In this document: piece by piece, positions 45,125-55,733 of the stretch
Layout: every line of letters starts with the position of its first letter
Position numbering within the stretch: the first letter of the stretch is position 1
Assembly (NCBI GenBank): GCA_023078685.1
Contig: JALGAS010000009.1
Span: forward strand, 2,976,001-3,040,000
DNA: 64,000 nt
Source of the DNA: Neopestalotiopsis rosae
Lineage: Eukaryota; Ascomycota; Sordariomycetes; Amphisphaeriales; Sporocadaceae
Reading direction: 5' to 3'
Position numbers and translations under genes: made by a program
Notes under the pieces: generated by a model
The model's database searches: none
What the model saw: the letters and a program-made list of their open reading frames with translations, nothing else
Told to the model about the DNA's origin: nothing

Positions 45125-46479
45125 AGGCTGCAGGATTGTGGGAACCGTTGACAAGTTCCTCGCTCCAGCCAGAGCTCCCTCGTCGTGCCGTTACGGAGTA
45201 ACTACGCGCATGCAAGAAGCAGACGGGATTCTGTAGTCATGGATAGACGGCGCCTGTGCCGTCAATATGCATTGCCACGAATGTTCCCCCGCATCCTTGC
45301 CCACTCCTTGCCCGATATTCAAACGCTCTATATCATTCTTGAAGATGTAACGTAATGTGAGCTTTTGAGGCCTCCTCGACCCACGTTTCAGCAGAACATC
45401 AAAGAGTTTCTAAGTATCTAAGCAAAATGGTAAATCCCTGTCATCACTAGCATTAACCCTTCGTTCTTCCAACACCACGTGGCCCCTCAGTGAAGGTCAT
45501 CGTCGGCTCACAGCTCTTGTGTAAGCGCATCGTTCCGATAAGATGACGACTGCCTGACAGGGCAGCCTATAATGCGCGAGTTCAGAGTTGATCCATTTAG
45601 CTACCAAACCGTCAAGGTGATGGCGAATCTTCCACCTGCCGCCGTTGCTTACATCATTCCTATGTCTACGAGTTAAAATGATCCCCCGGAACTATTTTTT
45701 GGCGCACAATTGATGTTTGAAGTTATGTCCAATTCCGAGCCAGGATATGGAAAGCGTTCAGATGGATATAGAGACCCATATTTTGGCTCGATACCGATTC
45801 CTTGCTCAATACACAATGCCTATTCTAGATCGGCCATTCGGGTCGGTTAGAATCCTGTTTTGGAGCAAGCTGAACACCAAAAGTTTCGAGAAGATTCCTG
45901 CGCCATTTCTGAATGCTGAGACCGGACCTGAGAATTGAAGCTTATTACTGTTTCCGTCCACAGGCCTGTTCGCCGAAACCCAGGCGCCGACAGTCAATCT
46001 ACAGTAATACAGTATGGTCTAGCTCCAGAATGTAATTGTATTCACAGTAATCGTTAAATAGGCACAAAAGCCTCTAGGTTAGGCACGTTAAAGTCCGAAG
46101 TGGAAAAAGGCCATAGTTCAGGACGGTATGAACGGAAGTTTCCACAAGGGGATGCTCACCAACATGTTCCCTACACGAGCATGTTGCCCAAGCTGAGTGG
46201 GGTCCAGCACTCAGCAAATGTGCCACTGCATGGCTTCGCGATTACCTCCAAACATTTTTGTACTCTACCGCAAGGAGAGAGAACGGGAAGTAGCGCTCTT
46301 TCCATCAGCTGCCAACGCAGTAAACCTACCAGCGACATCATGGACATACAACTTGAGCACAGCCTCAAAACCTAGAGCCTGGAATAAATGTGCTGCAGTG
46401 CCTCGAAAGCCTAGGAGGACCCGGTATTGATAAGCAGGGGACCAATATGGTTACATTTTGTAGATCACGACCCATAATT
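45125..46479. other. gene-poor stretch
   Basis: Promoter side of the NWD-NACHT gene, followed by sequence with only short frames. Confidence 0.45.
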
Positions 46480-46615
46480 TCGGCGCTAGGTCACCGGGTA
46501 TTGAAGGCCAATCGGCTTGATAAAACTTGCAGTGCGAGCGATTGAGGAAGATAGGCACGGCACGCCCACACGATCATGTTGATCGACGACAAACATTCTG
46601 AGTAAGGGTCATGGA
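46480..46615 (+). repeat. dispersed 120-bp repeat, copy 3
   Basis: CGCTAGGTCACCGGGTATTG, AAAACTTGCAGTGCGAGCGA and CACGCCCACACGATCATGTT are nearly identical to the reverse complement of 34083-34200. GATCGACGACAAACATTC at the right end is shared with 9822-9948. Confidence 0.75.
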
Positions 46616-47941
46616 TTATGGATCAAATCCCTGCCGGCCGAAGATGTTGTGGGCCTTAGCCCCGGCTTTCCGGCCATGGCCCGTGGAGCTACGGTACCTA
46701 TCCCTTGGAACCAGTCGCAACAGCGATGGGGTTGATCTGGCCGTCGATGTGTATTTCTGCTGGCACCATACAGCAAAACATCGCATGCAATTCTGGATCT
46801 GAGCAGCCGGGGCTGAACTGGTGCCCAGAGACAAGCATGGCTCCACCAGAAGTACTGTAGCACGACCTGAATTTGATCGTAAAGACCGATCCATTCCTGG
46901 CTCTAATCCTCCAGTCCGGGTACAGTACAACTATGTGTTCGGAATCTGGCCATGTTAGCAAACTCGTTGCTAGCAACCAGCGATAGTGCTTAGAGTCAGA
47001 AAAGGCTCGTCTATGCCCCTCGACTATCCCTTACATGAAGCCATCCAAGAGACCAGTCAGCCGACCATTCCATACCTCCACTAACCAAGGAGCAGAAGCA
47101 AACGAAACCCACATCGTACCTGCTCAGTCACTTGCATGGACTGGAGAAACTGGTCGCAGTCATTTGTCGACCATGCAAGAAGCTGAGGAAGAGTTGCGTC
47201 AGCTGTCCCTACTGGCCAGTACCTAGCATGTTGCTGACTATTCGATGCAAATATATTATTTTGTGCTGCATGCCAGGCTCGGTCATCACTTACATATGTA
47301 ACTCTGTCATTCCTCCTATTCCACGTGTTCTTCCAGGTGGGGCGTTTGCCCACCGTAAAGGCTGAATAACTGATGACAATACTGTGATTGTTTTCTCTGA
47401 ACCGGCAAAATTCCCACGGTCGAAGGATCTCCATATTTGCTTATGACTCGAAAATAGTGTGCACGTATATACGGCCAGCGAGGCCCCACCTGGGCGTCTT
47501 CGAAGTATCGTAAGCAGTTTGTGCGCTGATGACCCCAGACTCCAATGACTCGCGCTCGCTATTCGCACTCGTTATACCTGAGTCACTTTAATCGAATGCT
47601 ACCAATAGAACTGGCCTTCTAAATACATAACGACACAAGTCTAAAGAAGTATCGCAGGCACACTCATATTATCTTCCGGATGAATAATCTATGCAACTTA
47701 TAAAAATTGCTTCACATCAAGCTGACGCACTGAAAAGTCAAGTCAAGTTCCCATACTCCTCGTAACCCAAGACGCCCTCTTGGATGTCCACTGCCCTCCA
47801 ACGTACACTGCAATCATTGCCTGAGACACATACCGGTATCCGCAACCCGAGCACTTCATTTCTTCCAAGCAATCATCTGATTGACATAAGTCAGCGTGCG
47901 TGCACACTGCCTGTTCGCCGTCTCAATTTCTTTTGCTGCTT
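46616..47941. other. gene-poor stretch with one coding-like minus frame
   Basis: The minus frame 46976-46698 (VLYPDWRIRARNGSVFTIKF, SCYSTSGGAMLVSGHQF) reads like protein but has no recognisable family or start. The rest has only short frames. Confidence 0.4.
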
Positions 47942-48472
47942 TTAGACCTCACCATCGTCAAGACACGGACCAAACTGCGCACTGAGAATGCGCAGCACTT
48001 TGTCGCAGACTTGCCTTTGTGTGCAGCCATGAAATCGTTTGTTGTACGCAATGTCCTTGTGCGAGACATTTCGGCGTTTGGCAGTCCCACCAGTCTGGTA
48101 GCGAAAGCGGCTATACTCATCGAAGTACGCATACACTATCAATGTTTGTTTGGTGTTGCCTGATGTTCTGAGTTGGCCGACCTCTACGGGCTCTTGAACA
48201 ACTTGACTGGGAATGAAAGCATGATGCTTCGCTTGCGGTCGGCGCGGGGTCTTTGAGGTTCGTCGGACTCCTCCAGTTTGAGGCGAACAACGAGAAACAC
48301 TCTTCGATTGCGAGACTTGTTTTGATTGTTTGCGGGCTTTTGGTAGACCTTCTGAGGCCACCACTGTTTCGCGTCTGCTCCGAGGTTGACGAGATTTACT
48401 GCCAGAATCTCTGCATCGCGTTGGGAACGTGCCCATATAAATTAAGTCGTCGTTCTCAGGCACAGTAACCAT
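47942..48472 (-). CDS. basic hypothetical protein, ENDDLIYMGTFP family
   Basis: ATG at 48472, stop at 47942, 176 residues, one exon. It starts MVTVPENDDLIYMGTFPTRC. The middle is a basic Ser/Arg/Lys-rich region (SKSRQPRSRRETVV, KARKQSKQVSQSKSVSRC), probably disordered and possibly nuclear. The C-terminal domain is IVYAYFDEYSRFRYQTGGTA, then KRRNVSHKDIAYNKRFHGCT and QRQVCDKVLRIL. A truncated relative lies at 41853. I do not recognise the family. The shared start makes both likely real or recently real. Confidence 0.5.
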   Translation of the reverse strand: MVTVPENDDLIYMGTFPTRCRDSGSKSRQPRSRRETVVASEGLPKARKQSKQVSQSKSVSRCSPQTGGVRRTSKTPRRPQAKHHAFIPSQVVQEPVEVGQLRTSGNTKQTLIVYAYFDEYSRFRYQTGGTAKRRNVSHKDIAYNKRFHGCTQRQVCDKVLRILSAQFGPCLDDGEV

Positions 48473-48544
48473 GGTCGTGGTGCTCAGCGTGATCAAGGTA
48501 GGTTTCTACTTCAGTATTATGAATGGTGAGAATGGTGGATAGAT

Positions 48545-48931
48545 ATGGAGTTAGACACAGCATATCCACAGTCATGCCGTAGAGATGCCTCGCTGCCTAG
48601 TCCCGAGCGAAATGCGCTGCATTTTTGTTGTGTCGATGCAAAGCTTTGCGAATACCAATTCGGCAATATCACACTCAATTTGTGGGAGCCTATAAACCAT
48701 GACGATCATACTGAAGTATCGAGCTTCGAAAAATTGTTCCGAAGAACGAAAGACGGTCTAGAGACATGTGTACTCTATTTCAACCATGGTCGCGGAGCTT
48801 ATCAAGAATTATCCATCAAGGGTCATGACATGCCGTGGAAGGCCCAATATGCCCTCAGACTAGATCATTGTCGAAATACGAATGATCCTAACCGCGAAGT
48901 CAAGTGGACTATCACGGAGTCTGCCAAATGA
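48545..48931 (+). CDS. hypothetical protein, 128 residues
   Basis: ATG at 48545, stop at 48931. It is divergent from the gene at 48472 with only 72 bases between the starts. Protein-like composition (NALHFCCVDAKLCEYQFGNI, DGLETCVLYFNHGRGAYQEL), no motif, no signal peptide. Might be a fragment. Confidence 0.35.
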   Translation: MELDTAYPQSCRRDASLPSPERNALHFCCVDAKLCEYQFGNITLNLWEPINHDDHTEVSSFEKLFRRTKDGLETCVLYFNHGRGAYQELSIKGHDMPWKAQYALRLDHCRNTNDPNREVKWTITESAK

Positions 48932-49216
48932 TGCGTCAAGACGAGTATGACGTGATGACCCAGATGTGCATCTCGGTGGAGGAATCTGGAATTATTGGCA
49001 GTACAAGTTTTCGAAGCACGCTGCCGCAGGGTTCACGGAAACTATTATCCGAGCTTGAAGGAGATCGATGGAACGACTGAGGGAGGTAAATTGTTATTTT
49101 TGTTTAGAGCTGGTTACTACAATATATTCTGCATAGGCGGTGAAGAAGTGGTATACATGTGACTCGCCAAACAAGCAACCTGGATAAGAAATGACTGACG
49201 ACAAGATCAAAACTGT

Positions 49217-49332
49217 CTACGTCAATGCGACTATACGTGCAGAGATACTCGTGTACTATAGGAAGAAGAGCGGGCGCATTCAGCAGGCATAGGGTGATAA
49301 TGCCACTTCTAAAGTGACAGTTTGATGTAAGA
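49217..49332 (+). repeat. dispersed repeat, partner at 61064
   Basis: Shares GGGCGCATTCAGCAGGCATA and ATGCCACTTCTAAAGT, plus the preceding GACTATACGTGC...ACTCGT, with 61064-61180 in the same orientation. Confidence 0.7.
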
Positions 49333-50863
49333 TTCCAAAATGGAACAGGACGTTGATTTGATGCAGATTTAGTGAGCCTTATGTTGTGGCTAGTTGTGAT
49401 GTACAACAATACTGAAAAAGTTTCTTTTTGGATCGGCGTGACTAGGATCATCATTTGCAACCGATGGCTAGAATTGAATGTTGCACGGCGAGCGACGAAA
49501 ACAGACCAGCTGGGCCCTGTCGTTGTATATAATATCGACTCGAACCGATCAAAGCCTCGGAAAGGCTAATAAATCGATTCAGGCAGCCCGATAGACATGT
49601 ATAACGTCCAATGGCAACGCGCGTTGAGTCAGCGACTAGAACGTGGACCTTCCTGGAAACTAGGGTGTACACCACCAAAATTGCATGCTCTACCCATACA
49701 TCCATGTCTCGAGATCTTTTTGAGCCGTCTATTTCATTCCAGTCCGCGTCGAATTCAAGTAAGCCGGCCGAAGGTTTCCACAATGAGACTCTTGTCCTAG
49801 TGTCGAGTCTAGTACAGACAAACCCCTCGACAACGTCAACTTCAAATACTTCCTTCACGTATCACTAAACTACGCCTGTACCTACATACATATCGAGAGG
49901 GACTTCTTCTTCTAAGAGGACCATGGGGAAAATGGTTTTAGTGTTTGGTGCAGTACTGAATCTGGTTTTTTATCTATTCGGATCTGCTGATTATCTTACA
50001 CTAGCACTTTTATCAGGTCAGTACTGCAATTCTTCGGGTCTCTCTTGACAGTGTATATATTGACTGCGAAGAAAAGGTAGTGTGCAGAGATGAATCCGTT
50101 CGCGTGTTGTATGATATTTCTAGGCTATCAACCTTATAAGATTATTTTAGCATATTTATATATGTCATCCGGTATGGGTGGTTTTTTGTGCACTAGAGGG
50201 TAGACGGAATAGAGGACATGTACATGATAGATGAATTGCGGTGTTTCTTATACAACAAATATCGCTGCCTGAGTTTTTGGGGGAGTATCAAAGGGAGCCC
50301 ACTGACTTATGACCCCTGAAATAGTTCACGAATTAATGGTTAATCGGACTGGATTGGCTGATCTAGTTGTTCACGATTTCAATCTCCTAGGCAAGAACTT
50401 ATCAATGGTCCTATTGGTCATCGCATAAGTAGAATAAAACATTCATATAATCTTGGCCAATATATACTCCAGGGTGTAAGTTACAACTGTATGGTTTGTT
50501 CACAAATATTCTAGGCTTTCATATCAATTTACGCAAAATGCCCACCTATACAAATGGCTAATCACTGCAATCGCAGCTGTGCATCCAACACCGTTTGGAT
50601 CAATGTAAACATACTCGTGAAACCAAAATTCGAATGCAAGAAAATCAGGGTTCTGTGTAGATGAATAGACTAGAAATAAAAATAAAAAAACACTCTGAGC
50701 GTCCCACTTCAACAACACATCCACCTCTCTCTCTCTCTCCAAGATTCTAGTTTGCACTTCGAAACACCTTCATTACCATTTTCATTCCAGCTCAACTTTA
50801 TTGAGCATCATTCCGTAGTACACATCCCACAGTCAGACATGGTCGGACTCTGATCCGGACGCA
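49333..50863. other. gene-poor stretch
   Basis: A minus frame at 49451-49858 (KEVFEVDVVEGFVC, LEFDADWNEIDGSKRSRDM) has weak protein character without family match. A (CT)n tract occurs at about 50730-50744. Nothing else is supported. Confidence 0.4.
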
Positions 50864-51421
50864 TCATCCTGATCTATTGCGAGGAGGTACCTCGGGTGGC
50901 TCGTCCCACCTTCTCGGCGTGGGAGCCTGCAGCAGAGTCGAAGATTGCGTGCTTTCCGGGGTTTGCTGGGCAGGATATACGGAGTATTTCGTCGACTCTT
51001 GGTGAGATGCCGGCATATAAAGTGATTGTGACTGGGAATCTCGTAACGCAGGGTGGACCTCGGACGGCGGATGGACTATGATCGTAGGTTGTTGAAATGG
51101 CAACACGTTAGGTTCGTTGACGCTCGTGGACTGTCCAAGATTTGAACCTGTGTTACTCGGGGCTTTTTTATCCGGGGAATCGGAAGAGGCAGTTCTTGGT
51201 CGCCTAGGGTCGCTGCGAGGTCGTAATTTATCGAGAAGGTAAAGAATCAGACATGTGCCAACTAGGAGCACGAGGGCTGCGACCCCAACTACCAGCCCTA
51301 TGAGTAATCCAATGACAGCATTTTGATTATTGTCGTCGCTCAGTATAGCAGTTGAAAAGTACGAAACATTGGGCGTAGTTATTGTGTCGTTGTGTTCCAT
51401 GATAGGTGAGGAATATGTCAT
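50864..51421 (-). CDS. single-pass membrane protein with proline-rich cytoplasmic tail
   Basis: One exon, 185 residues, ATG at 51421. A short Ser/Thr/Asn-rich N-terminus of about 32 residues with N-glycosylation sequons (NDT, NVS) precedes a single membrane segment (AVIGLLIGLVVGVAALVLLV plus GTCLILYLL). Basic residues follow (KLRPRSDPRRPR), which by the positive-inside rule place the tail in the cytoplasm. The tail is rich in Pro, Ser and Gln and ends EPPEVPPRNRSG. The layout is like that of small fungal surface or sensor-type proteins, but without a Wsc or Mid2 extracellular domain. No family is recognised. Confidence 0.6.
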   Translation of the reverse strand: MTYSSPIMEHNDTITTPNVSYFSTAILSDDNNQNAVIGLLIGLVVGVAALVLLVGTCLILYLLDKLRPRSDPRRPRTASSDSPDKKAPSNTGSNLGQSTSVNEPNVLPFQQPTIIVHPPSEVHPALRDSQSQSLYMPASHQESTKYSVYPAQQTPESTQSSTLLQAPTPRRWDEPPEVPPRNRSG

Positions 51422-51854
51422 CTTTCGTAACCACTATATGCACAAGGAAGACGGTTGTTCATGGTGCACTTCACTCTGACATTACTCATATATGTTTGCC
51501 AGAACATCCATTAGCGGATAATAACGTGATCATTGGGGCACATAATGACGCTTGCGTGTGCATCCATAATCATAGGTGATCTTTGAATGTCTGAGAGCGA
51601 TATTTGGCAATTGTTAAGGAACTGTATTGGGCGAGGAATCTCATCGTGTTTCAATCATATATAAGCATGTACTGCATACATAGCACACACACTTCAGGGT
51701 GAGTATTATTTAGTCTATCACATATACTCATGAAAAGCACTCTAAACCTTCCACTTTACATAGAAATACATCTCTAAATAATGCTGTGATCTCTTCTTGG
51801 TGATCGTAACCCTTCACATATACCAATCCTTCCAACTCTCCTGCTGGGACTAAT
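51422..51854. other. intergenic
   Basis: Promoter of the membrane-protein gene; nothing else seen. Confidence 0.45.
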
Positions 51855-52590
51855 AATACCTTTTAGCCAAATGATTAATCATGATGGACAGGAAGAAATG
51901 GACAGATTAGATTGCCTCCATTAGTTTGTCAAGATTGTTCGCACAACGGATGGCTTGGGTGCTTTGCATTCAAATAAGATTCGAACCGAAATGGCCCAGA
52001 TCCTTGATTTAGATTGCGGTACAGGAATCTGGGCTATTGATATGGTCGGGCAAGACCTGCTTGCATTCTCCTCATATTCTATCCTGTTACCACTAACTGA
52101 TCGTTCTGGGTAGTCAATATTTGCGCAGTGAGGTTACCGGGCGCGATCTAAATTGGACACAACCAGAAAGGTTCTACCCACATGATATAAATCACGGCCG
52201 CAATCTAACATGTACACTAATAAGCATTCCACCTATATGCCGGTCCCGATATCAAGACATTGAATCGCCAAATTGGGCATTGCCTGAGAACACCTTTGAT
52301 CTAATACATCTGCAAATGCTTGCGGGAAGTATTCACGACTGGTCTAGTTTTTATAAAAATGCTTTTAGGTGAGAGCCCTTGATTGATGACGGATTTGGAT
52401 ACCAACGAAACCTCAAGGTTTTGAAACCCGAAATCGGATACATTGGTCATACCGAGTTGGATTTCGAGCTATTAAGCACTAATAATAGCTTGCCTTCTGA
52501 TTCAAGTCTCCAGAAGTGTTATCGAGAGTTGCATATATGCAACATCACATTATTGAGGTACCGTTTCATCCGTGGCCGAAGGATGATTGC
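51855..52590 (+). pseudogene. decayed copy of the LaeA-like methyltransferase
   Basis: High DNA similarity to 20320-21130 across exons and introns (for example TTTTAGCCAAATGATTAATC and GAATCTGGGCTATTGATATG; CATTGAATCGCCAAATTGGG). It is therefore a genomic duplicate, not a retrocopy. Exon 1 is missing. Motif I is changed (LDLGCGTG to LDLDCGTG), the donor after DMA is lost (GTAAGA to GCAAGA) and several stops interrupt the frame. About 75-80 bases corresponding to roughly 20998-21077 are deleted near 52535. The similarity ends near 52590. No function is expected. Confidence 0.85.
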
Positions 52591-52835
52591 ATGTTGTCCC
52601 ATCATTTGCGGGGGGCCCCAGCTCGTAACAGCTGACCCTCGTCAAGCTTTGAATAATTTGAAATTTCTTGTGTTCACCACAGCCAGGATTTTCTTGACGG
52701 AAAGGCATCCTCTGCCAGCTATGGACTATGTTGGTCCTTACATTGATGCATCGCCACTTGGTCAGTGCAGCCCGTGGACGGCATCACAGTTGCACGATCT
52801 CTTCAATTCAGATGAGACATCTATTTCGCCAAGAA

Positions 52836-53664
52836 TCAACTCCCTCTCAAAGGCGAAATGCTTTCTCGACGCATTACTTCAACCTCACAAGCACGTTTGT
52901 GATGACTTCGCAAGAATTCGCCTTCAGCCTTGAACAAATTCTGGAATTCCTGGCTTGCCCATAGCTCCTCCAGACGGCAAGCAGCGTACAAACAAAGCAT
53001 ATGCCGAAGGTGGTCTGTATTTCCGCATTTGTCGACAGTGTTTCTGAAGCTGTATTGAACCAGCTCTGCGAAGCCCGGAGTTCTTTCAGTACTTGGAATC
53101 ATTCTTGCCAACGTGCTATGCATTTTCCCCAGAGACAATGACATCAGACGATCGATGCCGTAGAAAATCTTCTTCTTTGACTTCTTAGGCTTGCGCGTCG
53201 AGAAAGATCCACAATCGTCCTCGGCGGGGAAAACATCCTGAGGGTTGTCTACGGCGTTGTCAATCGTGGCTTCGGGTGCGGGCTTAGTGGCTGCAGCGCC
53301 GATTTGGTGCACTTCGGAAGTAGTACCAACAACATCAACAACGTCTGTTGTTGGAGTTGCAGAAGAGTAGTCGCCAGTATAAGCAAACTGGAAAAAGCGA
53401 ATGAACGTGTCTTCGTCAATATCCCGCCATGTAATGATCTCAGTGCGAGCTTCCTCTAGCTTCTTAGCACCATCGCATGAACCATTGACCAACACATTCA
53501 GCGCCCGTGAGAGACCAGTGATGACGTCAGCGTGCATAGAAAATTGCCTTTCTTCATTGCCAACCAAAAATGTGACAATATTCGATGACGCAATCCTGAA
53601 ATATTCAGTATAGAAAAGAAACGCGGTTAAGTAGGCTTTTATACTTATCGAACGGCGGCATCAT
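52836..53664 (-). CDS. BTB/POZ domain protein
   Basis: Exons 53664-53645 and 53595-52836, joined by a 49-base intron (gtataa...ttcag), give 259 residues in phase: MMPPFDK followed by IASSNIVTFLVGNEERQFSM. The BTB core reads VTFLVGNEERQFSMHADVIT, LNVLVNG, DEDTFIRFFQFAYTGDY. The family forms dimers and often links substrates to Cul3 ubiquitin ligase or acts in regulation. Fungal single-BTB proteins like this are numerous and mostly uncharacterised. The middle is a linker ending in a Lys-rich patch (KPKKSKKK), followed by a helical C-terminus (LRHMLCLYAACRLEELW). Undamaged. Confidence 0.85.
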
Positions 53665-54475
53665 TTCTTAGTCGTAGCGCGTAATGGTGAATTATGTTTG
53701 GATAGGTAAAGATTAGATGCAAAACGGAGCTTGCTTGTCCTCAAAATAATGAGAAATGTATCTGACAATTCGCTACGGGCATTGCCAGCTTAATATGCCG
53801 CTGGAAACCGGATATTATAAGCGCTACAATACACTTTCTGCAAAGGGATTAACACCCGTAATGCGCGAGGGCAAGGAAAAACGTATTGTCACTTGACACG
53901 TGTCTTGCATCGCCCACTCTCCCAGGTCACAAACTCTAAGCGAGGCTGTACGAGGACGGACAAAGAAAGGAAAAAAGAAATTTGCAGTATGTATAGTCTG
54001 CTTGCAGATATACTTGCATAAATCCCACAGCCATTTTAAATTTTTACGAACATGCACCCTTGCAGGAAGACAAATATGTGTTGGCGCTAAGGAAGGAAAG
54101 AAGGCACATTGCGGGGAACATTCAAGGACTTCCCGTTCATCGCCAAGTAATCCATCCAAAGGCGGCTGCGTGCTTAGGCAAGCATAATTCAGTCGTAACG
54201 AGGGATTAAGAAGTGGTAGTCGTACAGCTTGTTGCCGGACAGGAGCATATGAGTCGAGTCTGCCCACGGAAGCTTTAATGTAATTCACGCAACCGAAAAG
54301 GAAGCAGCAAAATTGTTCATAACCGCAATGCGGGATGCGACAGTATTTGAGGGAAGCATATTGTCGAGCGGGCTGGTATCTTCTAATCGAGTTTTTACTG
54401 AGTGTATTCGGCATAACTATAGGATCACCCTATTCCACATGTGTAAAATCATCAGACAAATGTCTTTTGGCTTCA
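53665..54475. other. intergenic
   Basis: BTB promoter side. The long minus frame at 53824-54414 shows no protein-like features. Confidence 0.45.
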
Positions 54476-54590
54476 CGATGGTGGAACGGCGCTCGCTCAG
54501 TATAGAACTTTCGAAACTCTATGGAAACGGATTTGAGAAATCATGAAATTATGAGTAAATATATGCTAAACTGCTCGTCGTGCTATGCAA
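54476..54590 (+). repeat. duplicated 3' fragment of the gene at 22607
   Basis: CGATGGTGGAACGGCGCTCG and GATTTGAGAAATCATGAAAT, then TATGAGTAAATATATGCT, correspond to 23648-23720 (GATGGTGGAACGGCGTTCGA, GATTTGAGGAATCATAAGAT, TATGAGTAAATTTATGCT). The copy has an extra stretch in the middle. It covers the last codons and the 3' flank of the source gene. Confidence 0.75.
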
Positions 54591-54735
54591 GCTAGGATTT
54601 GTCGTGACGGGATACATTCATTACTCGAGCTCCTCCGGCATCGTTTGCCTGCTCCCATGGAACATATGCTTACGTTCATTTATCTCGCTTACTCGATAAT
54701 AGCGTTATTTATATAAGATAATACCCGCATTATTT

Positions 54736-54782
54736 TTGGCCGAATCGGGATGTCAGTCTGACATCCTATTTCGGTATAGCCT
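54736..54782 (+). mobile_element. solo palindrome fragment
   Basis: GGCCGAATCGGGATGTCAGT then CTGACATCC and ATTTCGGTATAGCC. This is the family palindrome with a 4-base deletion in the centre, flanked by family sequence on both sides. Confidence 0.65.
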
Positions 54783-54884
54783 TGATAAGGAAACATAAAA
54801 GAGTTCAAGAATGCAATTTCGAAAGATAATCCTGGTTATCCTTAAGACAACGGAGTATACCGAAGCAGAACATTATCCTAGCAT

Positions 54885-54945
54885 AGCAAAGTACACCAGC
54901 ACAGAAGAGTATCCAAGACACAGAAGAGTATCCCAGCGTCTACAG
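54885..54945 (+). repeat. minisatellite, 17-18 bp units (cluster 1)
   Basis: Units of the type AGCACAGAAGAGTATCCA and GACACAGAAGAGTATCCC, preceded by more degenerate ones (GCAGAACATTATCC). First members of the family that recurs up to 62.0 kb. Confidence 0.75.
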
Positions 54946-55079
54946 TATATATGGGCACCATATAACAAGTATAAGGAAAGTATGTCGCTTACCAACGTGC
55001 CACTTGCTTCTCCAAACATTCTCGCCTGTACAGGTATGCCTGCTAAGCATATGCGGGAAACTTCGATTTACTTAAGATC

Positions 55080-55520
55080 ATGGACAAAGTATTATTGCTG
55101 TTCTTTTTGGCTGCATCTGGTGCTGCTGCACCTTTGATTTCACGAATCACTCCATGTGTGTATTTCGAACATCCACGCGATTATGCCTGTTAACAGCTTT
55201 CTGCAGCCATACCTCCGAGTCTCTCGGTTACAACTGATACAGACTTATTCGAAAGATTGAACAACCAGGCGCCCATGTCAAACGATGATCTTTCAAACGC
55301 ACACAGACAAGCTCGCCGTCATGTACCGATCACCCTGTTCTGGGATACGGACAGGGTTTCAAGCCTGAACTACTGCACTTGCGAGAGCGTGGCTAGATAT
55401 TATGATGTCGAGGACGTTAACATGTTTACCTGTAGTCCACATGGCAATCGGGATGATATAGATGAACCACTGGCAAATAAATGGCAATATGGTAGATCAG
55501 ATCGCATCGCATCGAGGTAG
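55080..55520 (+). CDS. small secreted protein, effector-like candidate
   Basis: Exons 55080-55155 and 55207-55520, joined by a 51-base intron (gtgtgt...ctgcag), give 129 residues in phase. The N-terminus MDKVLLLFFLAASGAAAPLI is a clear signal peptide with a likely cleavage after AASGAAA. The mature part has a Ser/Thr-rich start (PSIPPSLSVTTDTDLFERLN), a basic stretch (HRQARRHVPI) and three Cys (NYCTCES, MFTC); it ends SDRIASR. Size, signal peptide, lack of domains and position among repeats fit the general profile of fungal effector-like secreted proteins. That is inference; no homologue is recognised. Confidence 0.55.
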
Positions 55521-55733
55521 ACGAGCGGGAGCTAGGGAATTCGGGAGCGCAGGCCAGCAAGAGTGGCTCTAGCTTTGTGAAACCAAAGACTACTACTATA
55601 ATATTACAAAGCACACTTTGTGTATCGAAATTAAACTATATATTACCCAGAAGCACCGTGCTTCCGTGGATATTCATCATCGAAGTCAATTATAAAGAGG
55701 TTAAGTCACATTTGGTCTCTTGGCATCCTGAGT

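Noticed and set aside
53824..54414. 196-residue minus-strand frame
   Set aside because: Composition is not protein-like, with no motif; probably open by chance.
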